A stretch of DNA of 64,000 nucleotides from Symbiodinium natans (taxonomy: Eukaryota; Sar; Dinophyceae; Suessiales; Symbiodiniaceae): the NCBI GenBank assembly GCA_905221605.1, contig CAJNDS010000557.1, positions 108,182-172,181 on the forward strand, in the 5' to 3' direction. The translations under genes and the position numbers were made by a program. Shown piece by piece: positions 1 to 12,900 of this stretch. The notes beneath the pieces are model-generated. The model saw nothing but the letters and a program-made list of their open reading frames with translations. It was not told where the DNA came from and ran no database searches. Every line of letters begins with the position of its first letter. Position 1 is the first letter of the stretch.

Positions 1-912
1 CCTTGCCGTGTCACCCTCACATTTTCACCTTAAGCCAGGCCAGGTTGAACGATATCTGAGCGGGCAAGGAAGCGCAAGAAGCGCAATGCAAGCTGTGCTC
101 AGGTCTAAAGCTGCGACAGTGTGGGTCTAGTTACCACAGCTTTGCAGCACTTTTTCTTGCATGTGTTGGATGCAGGACAGGTGCCTCAGCAACTATAACA
201 CCGAGCAACATGCTCGGCAGTCTCTGTAACTTTTTGCTAGTGCAGCAACTGATATCAAGACCGAAACTGCCTTCGCAAATTCACATGACCTCGGCATGTT
301 CCAAGAACTACACTGCTGGGCTCGCTTTTATGCCCACTTACCTGATTGATTGCAATTGGACAAATCTATCCAGGGACCTAAGGCTACGGGCCGCGAGCGC
401 TCAAGCGGATCTTCCTCGCTCCTTCGGCGCGGAGCACTACAAGCCGCGGACGTAATTCTGCGGATCGACCCCTCCTCACCTTTTGCCTAATGCAGAAATC
501 TCATCTCAACTGGCAAAACTGCAAAAATGGGAACAAGCAACCTGCCTTGGTCTGATGGGGTCACCAGACCTCCGCGAAGCTGAGGTGCTCAAACGACTTT
601 GAGGATGAGGAATCATACTGCGAGTCTACGTTTGAGGTTTGGCCATGGAAGGCAGAGCAGGAGCAAGTTGATGGTACAGGTTCGAGCGCTTTTCTGTGGG
701 TAATTAGAAGCAAGCACCGGACGGATGTTGATCAAAATGAAGAGGAATACCAAACTAACCCATGTTTGGAACCCAGGTGTTAAGCCTCTGCGGTTTCTGA
801 TTCTCGGTTTGATCCGGCGTTCCCAAAAGATTCGAAAGACCCAAAGAGGCAAACGTTGACATAGATGCCAGCCCAGCCTAAAGCCCCGAAAAATCCCGAA
901 AAGCCGCAAGAG
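1..912. other. No gene recognised
   Basis: Sequence downstream of the ABCC 3' end. Only short ORFs on both strands without family resemblance; no repeat of note. Confidence 0.5.
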
Positions 913-3900
913 TTATTCGGCCGGCCTTCTTTGCCGCGAGCATCCTGCGAAATTGGCCATCCTCAGGTGCAGAACCAAAGCCAACATGTTGCCATACGTG
1001 GCTGCACAACCCATAAGTAGAAGGAAGGCACCATACGCCATGCCACGATCTGTGTGCACTGAAACTACACGGTAACTACACGCAACCATTTTACGACCCT
1101 TGCTGTCCTGGAGCTGTTGGAGCTCCTTCGGCGTGCCTTGCCTGGGGATTCGGAGCTAAGCAGAGAGTGATGCTTTTTCGGTCTACGAAGTGTTGCAATC
1201 GGTCCATTGTTGCTTCAGGATGGCGCTGACAAGCTGACTAAGTGCCTAGGACGCTGCGGGGCCGCTCTTTAGCGATGCCAAATTAGAACACCCTGCACGC
1301 TGAACCCTCAAGCTTACTGATGCTGGGGGCAGCACTCTTCAACCTCACCTGCATCCAGCACCACCACTTGGTCAAACTCGAGCACGGTCTCAAGACCTGG
1401 ATTAAAGACTGCAGAGCCATACCACGATGTCTACGCTAGAGGAAGTCTGCGAAGTCTGCCAGCCATGTTTAAAGGCATCGCTTGAAAGCAAACATATGTA
1501 TTGAATTTGTTCTCGCTGGTATGGCAACTCACCAGAAGGGATCTCAGCTTCGGGCGATGCGCAATAGCCACCAGCGTCGAGTCGGGAAAAGCATGGCCTT
1601 GGTCGATACGCTCTTTTCGAGACAAGGCTTGGAAGCAGGGTATATATTTCTTGTACCCCCAAAAGGGCACCCGCTATATACACTCACCAATATTCAAAAG
1701 GAACCTTATATACACTCACCAATAACAGTTATACTTCTAATAATGTCAGTTACCATCAGATGCACTATGGCAGTAATGATGGGGTGCCCACTGATGGTCT
1801 CTTGCACATTCTCCTGTCAGGTCGCGCTGAACAAGGGCCTTCTGGCTGTTTAGGGTTGCATGACGGGTTTGTGCCAAAGCTTCACACAGCTTAGAGAAAC
1901 TGTGATCAGCGCATTCTGGTCTAGCAATCTTGCGGCTGCCCAGAAGTCAAACCTTCCGGGATTTAGGATACTGCCCGGCAAGGACACAGTTTCGAACCGT
2001 TTAGTTTGGTTTATGAACTGATTGGTTGGAAAGGTCCCTCACATCAATCTAATAGCCTCAAACTGGACTCTTGAAGCAAAGTTTCCACAGCACTCAAGTT
2101 CTCAGACCAACCAGCCTCTTAACTTGGGTCGTTCAGAAAGAACTGAACCCAAACTTGCAAACCCCTGCATCTCCCGAGCACCTGCGTTCGGGGATCAATC
2201 GCCGAGGTCGCCTGGCGAAGCGGAAGCTCCAACGTCATTCCAAGTGCTACAGTAGCGGATGACTCACAAGCATGCGGCCGCTGCTTACACACTTTGAGAT
2301 GCGCAGTGGCCTCTGCATCTGCGTGCGCACGTGCGTCTGTAGTTGCATGTGTACTCGTAGTCGCATTTGTAGCTGTTCCTTTTATTCCTGTTGTTCTTGT
2401 TGTCTTTGGTGGTAGTGGCAGTGTAACAGATCGCGTGTTCTTCGAGCTTCACAGCGCGAAAACACTGCAAAGCTCGTGTCTTTTGTGGCGAGGGGGGAGC
2501 TTCTTTTGCAACAAGCGACCGCTGTTTTTTTTTGCATCAAGTTGAACACCCATGCTTTAAGTCCTGACAATGAGTTTGCGCGAAAACGCGCGCAAGTGTT
2601 TACAATACCAGCTCCGTGAAACTCCGCTTTTTGGGAAGCTTCTGGTTTTCACTGGGGAACGTTCACGCGCTTGGATTTCGCCGGCCCCACGGCCCTCCCC
2701 AACAACCCCTGTGGACTCTCTGAAAACAACATTTGGAGTCTCCATATGCCTGAAAAATCACTGACCCTAAAACTCTCATAACCCTAAACACTGTGTGCCA
2801 GCCAGGAGAGGCGGGCGACGTGTACCTTTTAAACGATTACGTCCGCTGCCAGTGCATCCACTGGCCTGAGCATCCATGCCCGCATGATGATTTACGTCCA
2901 TGCCACTTGTACAAGCGCATCCGTTGGTCAGAGCATCCATGCCCGAACGATGACTACATCGTACGAACGCATCCACTGAAAGAAGAGAATCTCAGCCAGC
3001 GCGTTGAATAATTGGCCAGAGCATCCATGCCCGAACAATGATTACATTTCCGACACATCAAAAGCCTCAGCCGTCGGGAGCATGCGGGGAGGGTGCAGGT
3101 CTTGTCCGAAGCGCATTGACAGTAGACGTTTTGATGCGACACAGACACGCACGGCCGTTCTGCACGCAGCTGTTTTGGTCATGTTCGTCTCGGCCTCATC
3201 CAGCAAAAGCAGCGAAGGCTGCCTCAGCACCTCTGCGCCCAATCAGGTGTCCCCACACGTGGCATGTCCAATCATCCAATCATGAACCTAGAGTCGTAGC
3301 ACATCTGTGTGAAGCGCAGCGGCTTGAGGTCACTATACACGGGCCCCGGCAAACCTCCCTTACAAACCTGTCACTGGTCGTCTCTCTGCTCACCACAAAG
3401 GCCGAGCCGCCATCCGTGCCAAGCAGAACAGCTGCCGCTGGCCAAAGCTCAGGTTTGAGCCTTCGTCGCTGACCTGCTCAGGAGGACAGACTCTATCAAC
3501 TTCTTTAACAGTGGATCCCAGAAGACCCTATTAAAGGTGGCAATGCAAAATCCATTCCCCCGCTCCGTCCCAAACCTTTCGTAGTTAGTTCTCAAGAGGC
3601 CCTCCCCGCCTGATAATCCAAGCCGTCCGGGAACGAGCGCACGAGGCTGTCCAGGTGAGCACAGCCTCAGACCAGACTGTGGCTCTGAGTCTCAGGCAAA
3701 CAAGGAAGACGATTCAAATCGCGCTTTGAATGAATTGAAAGGCTCCCATAAACTTGGAGGGTGCATGTGACAACTCTAGCCAGAGCCCACGAAGTGCTGG
3801 AGATGCTGAGCCGAGGGCGAAGGGCCTCCCAAATTCGCCCGTCCTTGGAGAATCGCTCCCTTCTCGCTGCATGGCAATCGAGCCTGGTCTGTGCCTAGCT

Positions 3901-6900
3901 TGAGACTCGTGGGGCTGCGGCCGTGTAGTAATCCAGTGGATCCAGGTTGTGACCTTATGACAGACCGACTGTACGTGTTGCTCAAGGCCTAGAAGAATGA
4001 GCAAAAGTGATAGGGCAACCTTTTCCGATTGTAGATGGTGCGGCATCACGCGCCGCTTGGCGGCTTATATAGAAGTCATCACACCGCCATGTCAGCCTAT
4101 CGCGCCATTCCTCCCTGTCCCACTTGATTCCCAAGCTGAGTTTCCCAGACTTTCGACTGCAGCTCGGGGCCCCCGCGCAGGCTGCCCGTGAACAGGATGG
4201 GATCCTGGCCCCGAGATGATTGGGCTTGACACTCAAGGCATGACGGCGTGGGACTTCCCATCTTCGTCGCAAGAACAGCTGTCAAGAAGTCGGCACGGCA
4301 TCCTTGTCGTCTTTTCGTGTGACAAAGCCCCCCAACCACAGGCCAACTTTTCTGCTGCGGGCTTCAGACAAAGGACCCCCATGCGCAACTTCGCACACAC
4401 ACACACACCAAACAGCTCTCTGTCTCTCGTTCTAGTTTTTTCTTGCTCTCTACTTCTGCTCACTTTGCTTCCTTCCCACGCCCGTCTCGTACCGCTGACC
4501 AGCGAGGAGGCCCCGGATCATCAGCTTTAACTCGTGATACTGCGCACTCGAGGCCCCTCCTGTCTTTTTTTTCTTCATTTCTGGTTTGTCCTTCAGCCTT
4601 TCGGGGGCCTCGCAATGTTTTTTTGTTTTTTCTTTATTCTTCTGCTTCTTCTTCTTCTTCTGCGCGCTTGCAGGTCCCTCTCTCTCTCTCTCTCTCTATT
4701 TCTCGTTCACGACGAGCAATCCCTGGAGGAGCCCTGAACACAGTGCCGGATGCTGTGCTCCTGTGGGACCAAGCCCAATGCTCCGCGCAAGGTCATGAGG
4801 CCTTCGCATGTCGAGATGCTGCTTTTTGAGCTTGAATCAAGCGGAGCTCTGATGTTGCAGCTGGGGCGAATGCCAAGCTTCTGCGTGTCTACGCTGTTGA
4901 TGACTACCTGGCTGGACTTGGCTCAAAAATCTCCTGTGAAGTCTGACCTTGACATCTTCATCACCCTAATGCCAGAACCTTGCATCAATCTCGGCATGTG
5001 GCTCGTCCAGCCCTTGGCTCCAAGATGCGTAGAAGTACCTGTAGATTCGACAAGACGACACTTGCATCTCATAGTAGCAGCCAATTGATGCTGCCATGTT
5101 GGACTTCAGAGCTTGTCTGTCCAAAGCAACCATTGGTCTATCCATGTCCGCTTCCAATGCCGAGACCGAGGCCAGGAGAAGGCTTGACCTGGAACTGGGT
5201 GCTGCATCGACGGGTCAATATGTGTGGCAAGACAAACGGGCAAACTGGCAAACAAACAGACAGACCATTGAAACCATGATCACAAAAAGCTAGGGAAGCA
5301 GGGATGCACGCAGTTGGGTGTTAATTGAATGACAATGGTGGACAGGCGAATTGGTCGCGGAGCGGATACGAGAACGGACTTCCATGCACGAACACGACCG
5401 AACCTGCAGCGAACTCGCCGGCACATCCCAGCTTAGCCTCTGGCTTGCCACACCCGGTTGTGCCCACTATGCCCACTTTGGTCTTGGGCCTCAGTTGGAC
5501 GAGTGAGGCATGATCACGTGGAAGCCTTCTCAAGTTTAAGTTCAAATTCGGGAGTATTTTCAGATTCGTGAACCTATCGGTAGAAACTGCCGACGCAGTG
5601 CCATCTTGGTTGCTGCCCATGCGCTAGTGGAACATCCGAGGCGTGGGCTGGAAAACAAGACTGATGCCCTTTAGCACGTCTCGAGGGATATCGGCGTACC
5701 CCGCCTTCACCTGATACTCCAAGCAAGCTGTTGGTGAATCCGGCTGATGTGATCAGGCGGTGAGTCTGTGGGAGGAGTTGGGGCGAGAGTACTGGACCGA
5801 GAGAATTCTGAAGCATTTTGCTTCAGCGACTTGGCCCTGGACATTCTCCAGTTCGACCTTGGCGCCATCTGCAACCCAGCCACTGCGCCTGAGGACGAGA
5901 TAGGGGATGCCATGCCCAGCGACGGCCACTTTTGTACAGCTGTGATTCTTCGGCCTCCTCTATGACACTCTAGGATACATTCGGAGTCATACGCCGGTCG
6001 ACCTGGTACCGGTCTAGCAGGTGATGCCACTGGCTTTGAGCAGGGCTTAGATTGGACGAGGATCCTGCTTGTACATTGTCAGCAAGCCTAAGGCCCTCTC
6101 TTGTTTGCATGCACGATGCCTTCTCTAGTATGGGTCGACTGTCCCTGTGTAGGCTTGCTAAAGAAACCCTTGTGCCCGAGGGTGAGCAGGTGCTAAGTGA
6201 CCAGACACATCCAGCACCACATCAGGGCTGCGGGCTCCTGGCAGGAAGGCGTCGGCCGAGCAGCCGCTAACCCTAAACCCTAAACCCTCAACCCTCAACC
6301 CTAAACCCTAAAACCCTTCCTCCAAATCCCGAATCCACCACGCCTTCGCCGCAGAGCTCACGCCTCGGCTCAAGCGACGTCAAGCCAAAGCGTCAGGATC
6401 CAAGAATACATTACACACAGTCCAGGCCCAAACGCGCTTAAAATCCACTACGACATTACGAAACCCAACCCCAAACTCCGCGACTAGGATAGCGAGAGCA
6501 GAAAGGAACTGGGATAGAGCAAGGCTTAACCTACAGTGTCGTATGCCACATCTCCTTACGCTTGTTCTTCGCACCGAAAATGCACCCACAATCCTTTCCG
6601 AGCTCCTGGCGCCATCTGCTCCGCATCGCCCACAACATCGCTAACCCCAATCAGACGATGCCTGGCGCAACTTGAACCTATCTGTTGGCTTTCATGTCTC
6701 GGGGCCAAGAACTTCTTTAGGGGATTGCTTCGGCACGATATGTTTGGCCCCAAAACATCTCAGTCTCAGCAAGGGCCACAGTTCCAGGAATGCCACAGAA
6801 ATGCCCTAAACACTAAACCCTAAACCCTAAACCCCCTGTTGAGGTGCTTTGCTCAAACCCTCTGAGGTCTGGGCCAGGCATGCGCCTCCCGAAGCCGAGC

Positions 6901-9900
6901 GCTTGTGAGGCAAAGGTCATGGAGCTGGCAGCCCTGCAAGGATGAGAAGATTGTACTGACAGGGGTTGAGGGTTTAGGGGTTTAGGGGTTTAGGGGTTTA
7001 GGGGTTTAGGGGTTTAGGGGTTTAGGGGTTTAGGGGTTTAGGGGTTTAGGGGTTAGGGGTTTAGGGGCTCCCACAAGAAACGGCATGTTCACGTGCTATT
7101 CTGCGACGGCAGCTGCTGAAGGGAGCTTCCCAAGCTGAAAGTCGTGTCGCCTCTTTGTCGAAGGCAGCAGCAGGCAACAAAGCCTTCAGCGACAACTGCA
7201 GTAAAGACATGCCATCGCTCCAGAAGCTCTTGCCAGGGGGTTGGGAAGTCGCTTTGGCAATTCAGATCCCAATGACAGCAAGGCTTCTGGTGCGTTAGAG
7301 CCAAAGAATGGGAGCAATCTTCACGGTTAATTGAGTCTTTCCAATCCGACATGAACAAAACAGATAGTCAAACTACCGAATATCAACACGCAGCATACGA
7401 GAGAGTTCGAGAACGTGCAGGAGATAGAGTTTAGAGGAGACACTTTTGGCAGCGTACCTTCGGTGAAGTTCGTTCGACGGAGTTGGATTGGCAGATCTCT
7501 CTGGGCGCGGGTCCTTGTTGTCTGCGGAGGACTGCAGGAGGAGCTTGCCACCTGCTTCTCTCCGGCTGTTTCACTCAGCGCTACTTGGGTCTGATGGCCG
7601 AGCAAACGGAAAACATGGATCCGGCTATGAACTCACAACTGAGGATCCAGTAAGCCCGCCTCGGAAGACCTGCACGATCTCTCCGTGGCGCCACCACTTC
7701 AGCACACCCAGGGCCTGAGTAAAAGACGGCCCAGTGCTGTGCTTGAGCTGGAGATCGAGCAAGAAACGCTGAACCCATTCATGCCCGCATGCTGCAACAA
7801 GCTGAACTCGCCTCCGCGAGGAAACGAAGCGACAACATCTTAACATGACACCGAAGGAAGCTTTCTCGCAGCTTGACCCGGACGCCCTCAAGAAAACTGC
7901 TCCCCAAGCCCCTGCCAAGGCTGCGGCGCTTCGGGAAACTCGTACCGTGAAGCTGCGGTACCTGGGTCACGGACTCCTTGAACTATGTGTCGACTAGTAT
8001 CGGTTGGAGTTCATGTGGTGTAGGGCCCGCTCACGCGCAGCAGTCGAAAGGGTGGCAGTTGGAACTGCCACTCAGAGTTCTGAAGAGAGTTACGACAGTC
8101 TAAGGCTGTTGCGCAGCATCGGTATTGCCTCGGGTCGCATGCTATCAGGTTTGTGAGTGGCCTTGCCATGGTGAGATGAGATTACGTTCCCTGCCCTCCA
8201 CCCCAAGTCTGAGCGCCCGGGCTTGTTAAGCAGCTCTCTTGCGGAACCTGAGGAAGCATCACCCAGGTTCGCGGAACGGGGCTTTGCCAACTGCAGGCAC
8301 GGCACAAGTTCACGATCAGGATACGATGCTCAGTCTCATATGCCCCACGAGGCAGCACTTAGAGCGCCACATCCACATATTCATGGATCCGCGCCTGTTC
8401 TTCCACACGAAACATGACATTGTAGGTACTGCCCACATGATGGTTGTGCTAAACCATGGTCCCCTTGAGCCTATTTCGAAGGCTCCGTATGTTCATAGGA
8501 ACCCCATTTGGAGAACTGCCCACTCGCAGAGTGCAAGCTTTGATGTTTACTCGCGCTTGTGTCGTGTCAACACGTGCCAGTGAGACGAGGGCAATGATCT
8601 CGAAAAGCGAGCCAATGGCGCCTGAAACGGTCAGCAAACAAGCAGCCATATCACTTTTAATCTGGCTGGCTCAGCAATCAGCATCTGCAGAAAGAGCAGT
8701 CGCAGGTAAGGCTATCCGCAGCAATAGGCATCCTGTACAGGTGCTGTCGAGCCATGTGGATGTCAAGCGCAAGGACACTCCAGAACGCCAATGCTAGCAA
8801 GATGCTGTCGATGTTGCTCTCAATCAAGTTCTGCATCATCAGAAGGTTGGTGATGCCTCAGGGCATATGCACTGGTTGCTTGCTTCTGTTGCTATGGATG
8901 GCTGTGGCTCGCAGGAATTTTGTGGGGTTTGGCCGTACCTCGACCGATTAATGCCTTACTTGCAACGTATGTGGAGGGTTTGGGGCCTTCATCCGTGTTG
9001 AGTGCCTCATGTCCATCTCAGCATGGCTCCTCCTCGTTGTGACAAAAGCATGCTGCAAAGGCCACGCTTTTATGCGGCTTCCGGCTGATGCGCCTAATGC
9101 GCCTGAAAGGACACAAAAACTGCACACATGCCATCGGATCGTGAGGTTCAGAGGTTCAAGCGGGCAAGCGGGCCAAGTCATGCCCGGGGTTGCAGCCTGA
9201 CTCAGATCCCAACAAACCCCCAGTGTTCCGGCACCAACTTTGTCCGGATACAGCAGGCCGGCCTCCAGAGCGGGGCTGAAAGATGCATCAAGATGTGGGC
9301 ATCACAAGCCGTAAGCCAGCTGGATATGTCATTTCTTTTGCCTGATTTTCGAAGCCACCGAAATTTTCAAGTCTAAGCAGCAGACAAGCCGCCCGAACTG
9401 AGTGTCACAACAATCCCTGTATCCAACATGTGCCCAGGGCTGAGGCCACATAGGTCGTGCTGGTCAAGAAACCCCACCTTGGCAGTTCCCGGCTGCGTCG
9501 ATTCTCTGCATTTGGAGCTTTGCATGGGGATGCTTTTTCTTATTCCTTAGTATGGTTAGTACTGTTATTCTTCTTATTATTCTTCTTAGTATGATTATGA
9601 TTATGGTTATTAATTATTATTATGATGATTATGATGCTTGTTATTGATTCAGATGTCGCCATGCAGCGTGTCCATCCAGCCCGTCCCACTCCCGCAGCCC
9701 ATGCAAGACCGGTTCTCGGAAACTGGCAGGTACTGCACACGGTTTCCCAGCCAACGCCGCAGGACATTGTGGCTCATCATACAAACCTGTGGCAGGTTGT
9801 CAAGCCTGCTAAGTTCGCTCTACTGTCTAGCATGAGGCGTCGCAGTTGAGGCAACAGTAGCGTCAGCTACTGGAAGTGTGTGCATGAAAAACAGCACCTC

Positions 9901-12900
9901 TGCTCTGCGATGCCAGCACAACCCCAACTCTGTAAAGTGACCAGTCTAGAATGCCTAGAATGTGGTGACCGGTTCTGCAGTCTAGATTTCCATGTTGGGG
10001 TTGGAATCCATGAGGGCACACATTATACGGCGATGCAGCTGCCAGCTGCAGTTCTGAGGCAACTAGAAACAACAGGCCCATGAGTCCTATCCAAACCACC
10101 CGTGATAGAAGGTGCTAGAAACTTCTCGGCCTCACTTCCACTGTGCCGTGCCCTTCCGCATGAGATACGCACCAACATGGGACTGCACCCAGCCTTCAGC
10201 GTCTTGTCCATCTGCATGCACCTAGGTCCGTATCAACATGACGAGCTGGTCAGGACTTGGACTGAGCGGGGGGGCATGAGAAGCCGGAATAACATCAGGG
10301 CAGGCACATCGGGTCCATGTAGCTGCGCTGAATCCACGCATCTCTTGACTTGACAGCGCTTTGGGCCCCAAACATCTCCTCTGACAGACGCTGCTCATCG
10401 CCATAGGCACGAATTGCTGCCTCGTTGCAGAATCTAGAGAAATGAAATTAGATGAACAGATTCAGCTTTATAATTAGATTTCGATCACATCCAGAATCCG
10501 GTGCTGCAGCACCTATTCACCATGTTTCCTCAAAGAACTTGTGGGCTGGTCCGGTTTCAATCCTTGTTATCTCTATCTCCCGTTCGTCTAGCGCTCTGGC
10601 TGCACCATGCGGACACCGCTTTCTCCGACTCCGGGCCGCATGTCTACAGCCCCTGGCATTAAAAGCACGGCCCTACCAGTACGAGCTCGAAGCCTCTGTC
10701 AGGAATCCGAGATGTAAGCTGACCCAGGTGACCCAGATTTCCCACTGTGTTGCTGGCTGTGCTGGACATGACATCGGTGAGTAAGCCGTTCATGTCCTGG
10801 GCAGGGAGCAGATCATACCACAAAACCTGCTGCTGCATGGTACTCGATTGTCATACGACGCACAGCAGGGTCAACGCTGACAAGAGCCACCTGAAGGAAT
10901 CGAAGAATCTAAGGGTACGGCTGACTTCGTGCTCGCAAAGCAGTATCGCATCGGCCTTATAAGGATGGATTGCAACACTCAGATGTTCCAAGATATGCCG
11001 TGAATCTGATCTCATGGTCTGCATTCCATGACTCAACAAGATGAACTCAACTACCTTATACGTGTCCTTGACCAGGCCCTCAGTCAACCCAGGCCCTGTG
11101 CTAGCAATCGGCTGAGCGCCCCACACCGAGGTGTTGCGATACCGCGTGTAAATCGCAAAGATCACGTAGTAGAGCGGGACGGCCCTGCTGCTTGAAACCA
11201 GGATTGGCTGGAAAACAGGAGTGACACGACAAGAAGCACACCATCTTGATTGTTGAAGATTCTTTGCGCTGCGTAGCTTTGCCGGCCACGGAAGCAGAAG
11301 TATATGAGCCCCCCGCATCACAGAAATGAGCATGGGGACCATGGTGTGCACCTGCAAAGGCATCCGGGACGGCGAGTCGGGTTCGCAGGAATTGACAAAC
11401 CAAGTGTTCTTTCTCTGACATATTGTTCATCACCGGCTGTCACCGGCATTCAGCCGATTCCAGCCCCTTTCCAGACTGCGGAAGCCCGCCCAATCCAATC
11501 TTCGCATGTTCGTGCGTTGGAGCTCCTTGGCACCATGTGCCTTGACTACTAATAGGAAGCAGCGCCTGGCTGAAAATGCAGTCGGGGCACGTACAGCAAC
11601 GGCGTGATGGTGGCGAGGATGGTGGTGACCGTCTGCAGCGTCTTCGCGTACAGGGACAGGTCGACGCTGGCCCTTGGGCTTAGGCAGCTAAGGAGCCACA
11701 GAAAGGGTTGGGATACGAAGGCTCGAAAACCAAAGAAGAGAAGTTCCATCTGTAATGTCAGAAGCCAAGGTGCAGGTCCCCCACGAGGCGGCTCATGATT
11801 CGGCCCACAGGCTGCTTGTCGAAGAAGCGGTCGATGGGTGCCCGGAGGAGCCTGCAGCTCGCATGCCAGGCGAGACGATGTGCAGATCAATGCGCTGTGC
11901 TCTTTTTGAACGGATGTATCTAGCAATCTAGCAGCTATGAGTACAACAATGAAGACCGAAAACATACCATGCGTAATCCGAAGTCGTGGCAGAGCATTCA
12001 ACAATCTGCTTGGGCCCCAGGCTTGTGGATTACCCGGTTATGGATGGCAGCTGACAGGCGCATGGTGAACGTCCTGGTCCAAAGCTGAATCTCTGGGCAA
12101 GCAGCCACGAGTCTGCTCAAGTTCACACGCTCGTCCCTACGGAGGCAAAACAAGAAGGCCCTCAACAACTTGACAAAAGGGAGAGGAGATAACAAGACTA
12201 ACTATGGTGCTCAAGCCACGTCAGCCACTTTGAGAGTTTCTTGGTCCGCGGCAGTAAGAAACGAGAATGGAGCTGGGGTGAAGGCTACGGAGAAATTCAC
12301 AAACACGCGCGAGTTCTGCAAGGCAGACTGCGCGCAGCTTGAGGCCCTGACTGCCCCTGGTGCCATCCGATCACGAAGAAGACCATGGAGACCACCAGCC
12401 AAAACCTCAGAAGGAAGCAAAAAAGGGGTGGAGTGTGGTTCGGAATGCTCCGGGTGCCAGTCCGACAGTAGCGGGTGGGCGACGAGTCAGATACACCGAG
12501 TCGTAAATGGCCCGAGGCGAGTCGGAAAATGCATCGCTCCGAGTCAGAGCAACCCCCGCCCCCGAGTCGGAAGAGTCCGAGAATCGACGGAAACGTGGAA
12601 TTTAGAATAATTCTCTACCGTTCTGATATTCGACAAGCAAAATTTAAAAGGGGGAAGGGGGGCGGGGGGGGCTGCGACCCCCTCCAACCCCCCGCTTTTT
12701 GATTACGCCAGAAAAGACTTTGTTGTCATCTGGATTGTACTGTTAATTTGTATCAATTCTCTACTGCTCTAATTTCGAATAATGAACACAAGAGACAACA
12801 AGAAACGAGGGGGGTGGAATTTAGAATCATTCTCTACTCCTCTGATATTCGAATCATCAACATAAAAAGCGAGAAACGAGGGCGGTGGAATTTAGAATAA

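Noticed and set aside
10000-10097. Hydrophobic minus-strand stretch VWIGLMGLLFLVASEL
   Set aside because: Falls between the IRAYG and RWLG exons, which join in frame without it, and family order leaves no place for a helix there.
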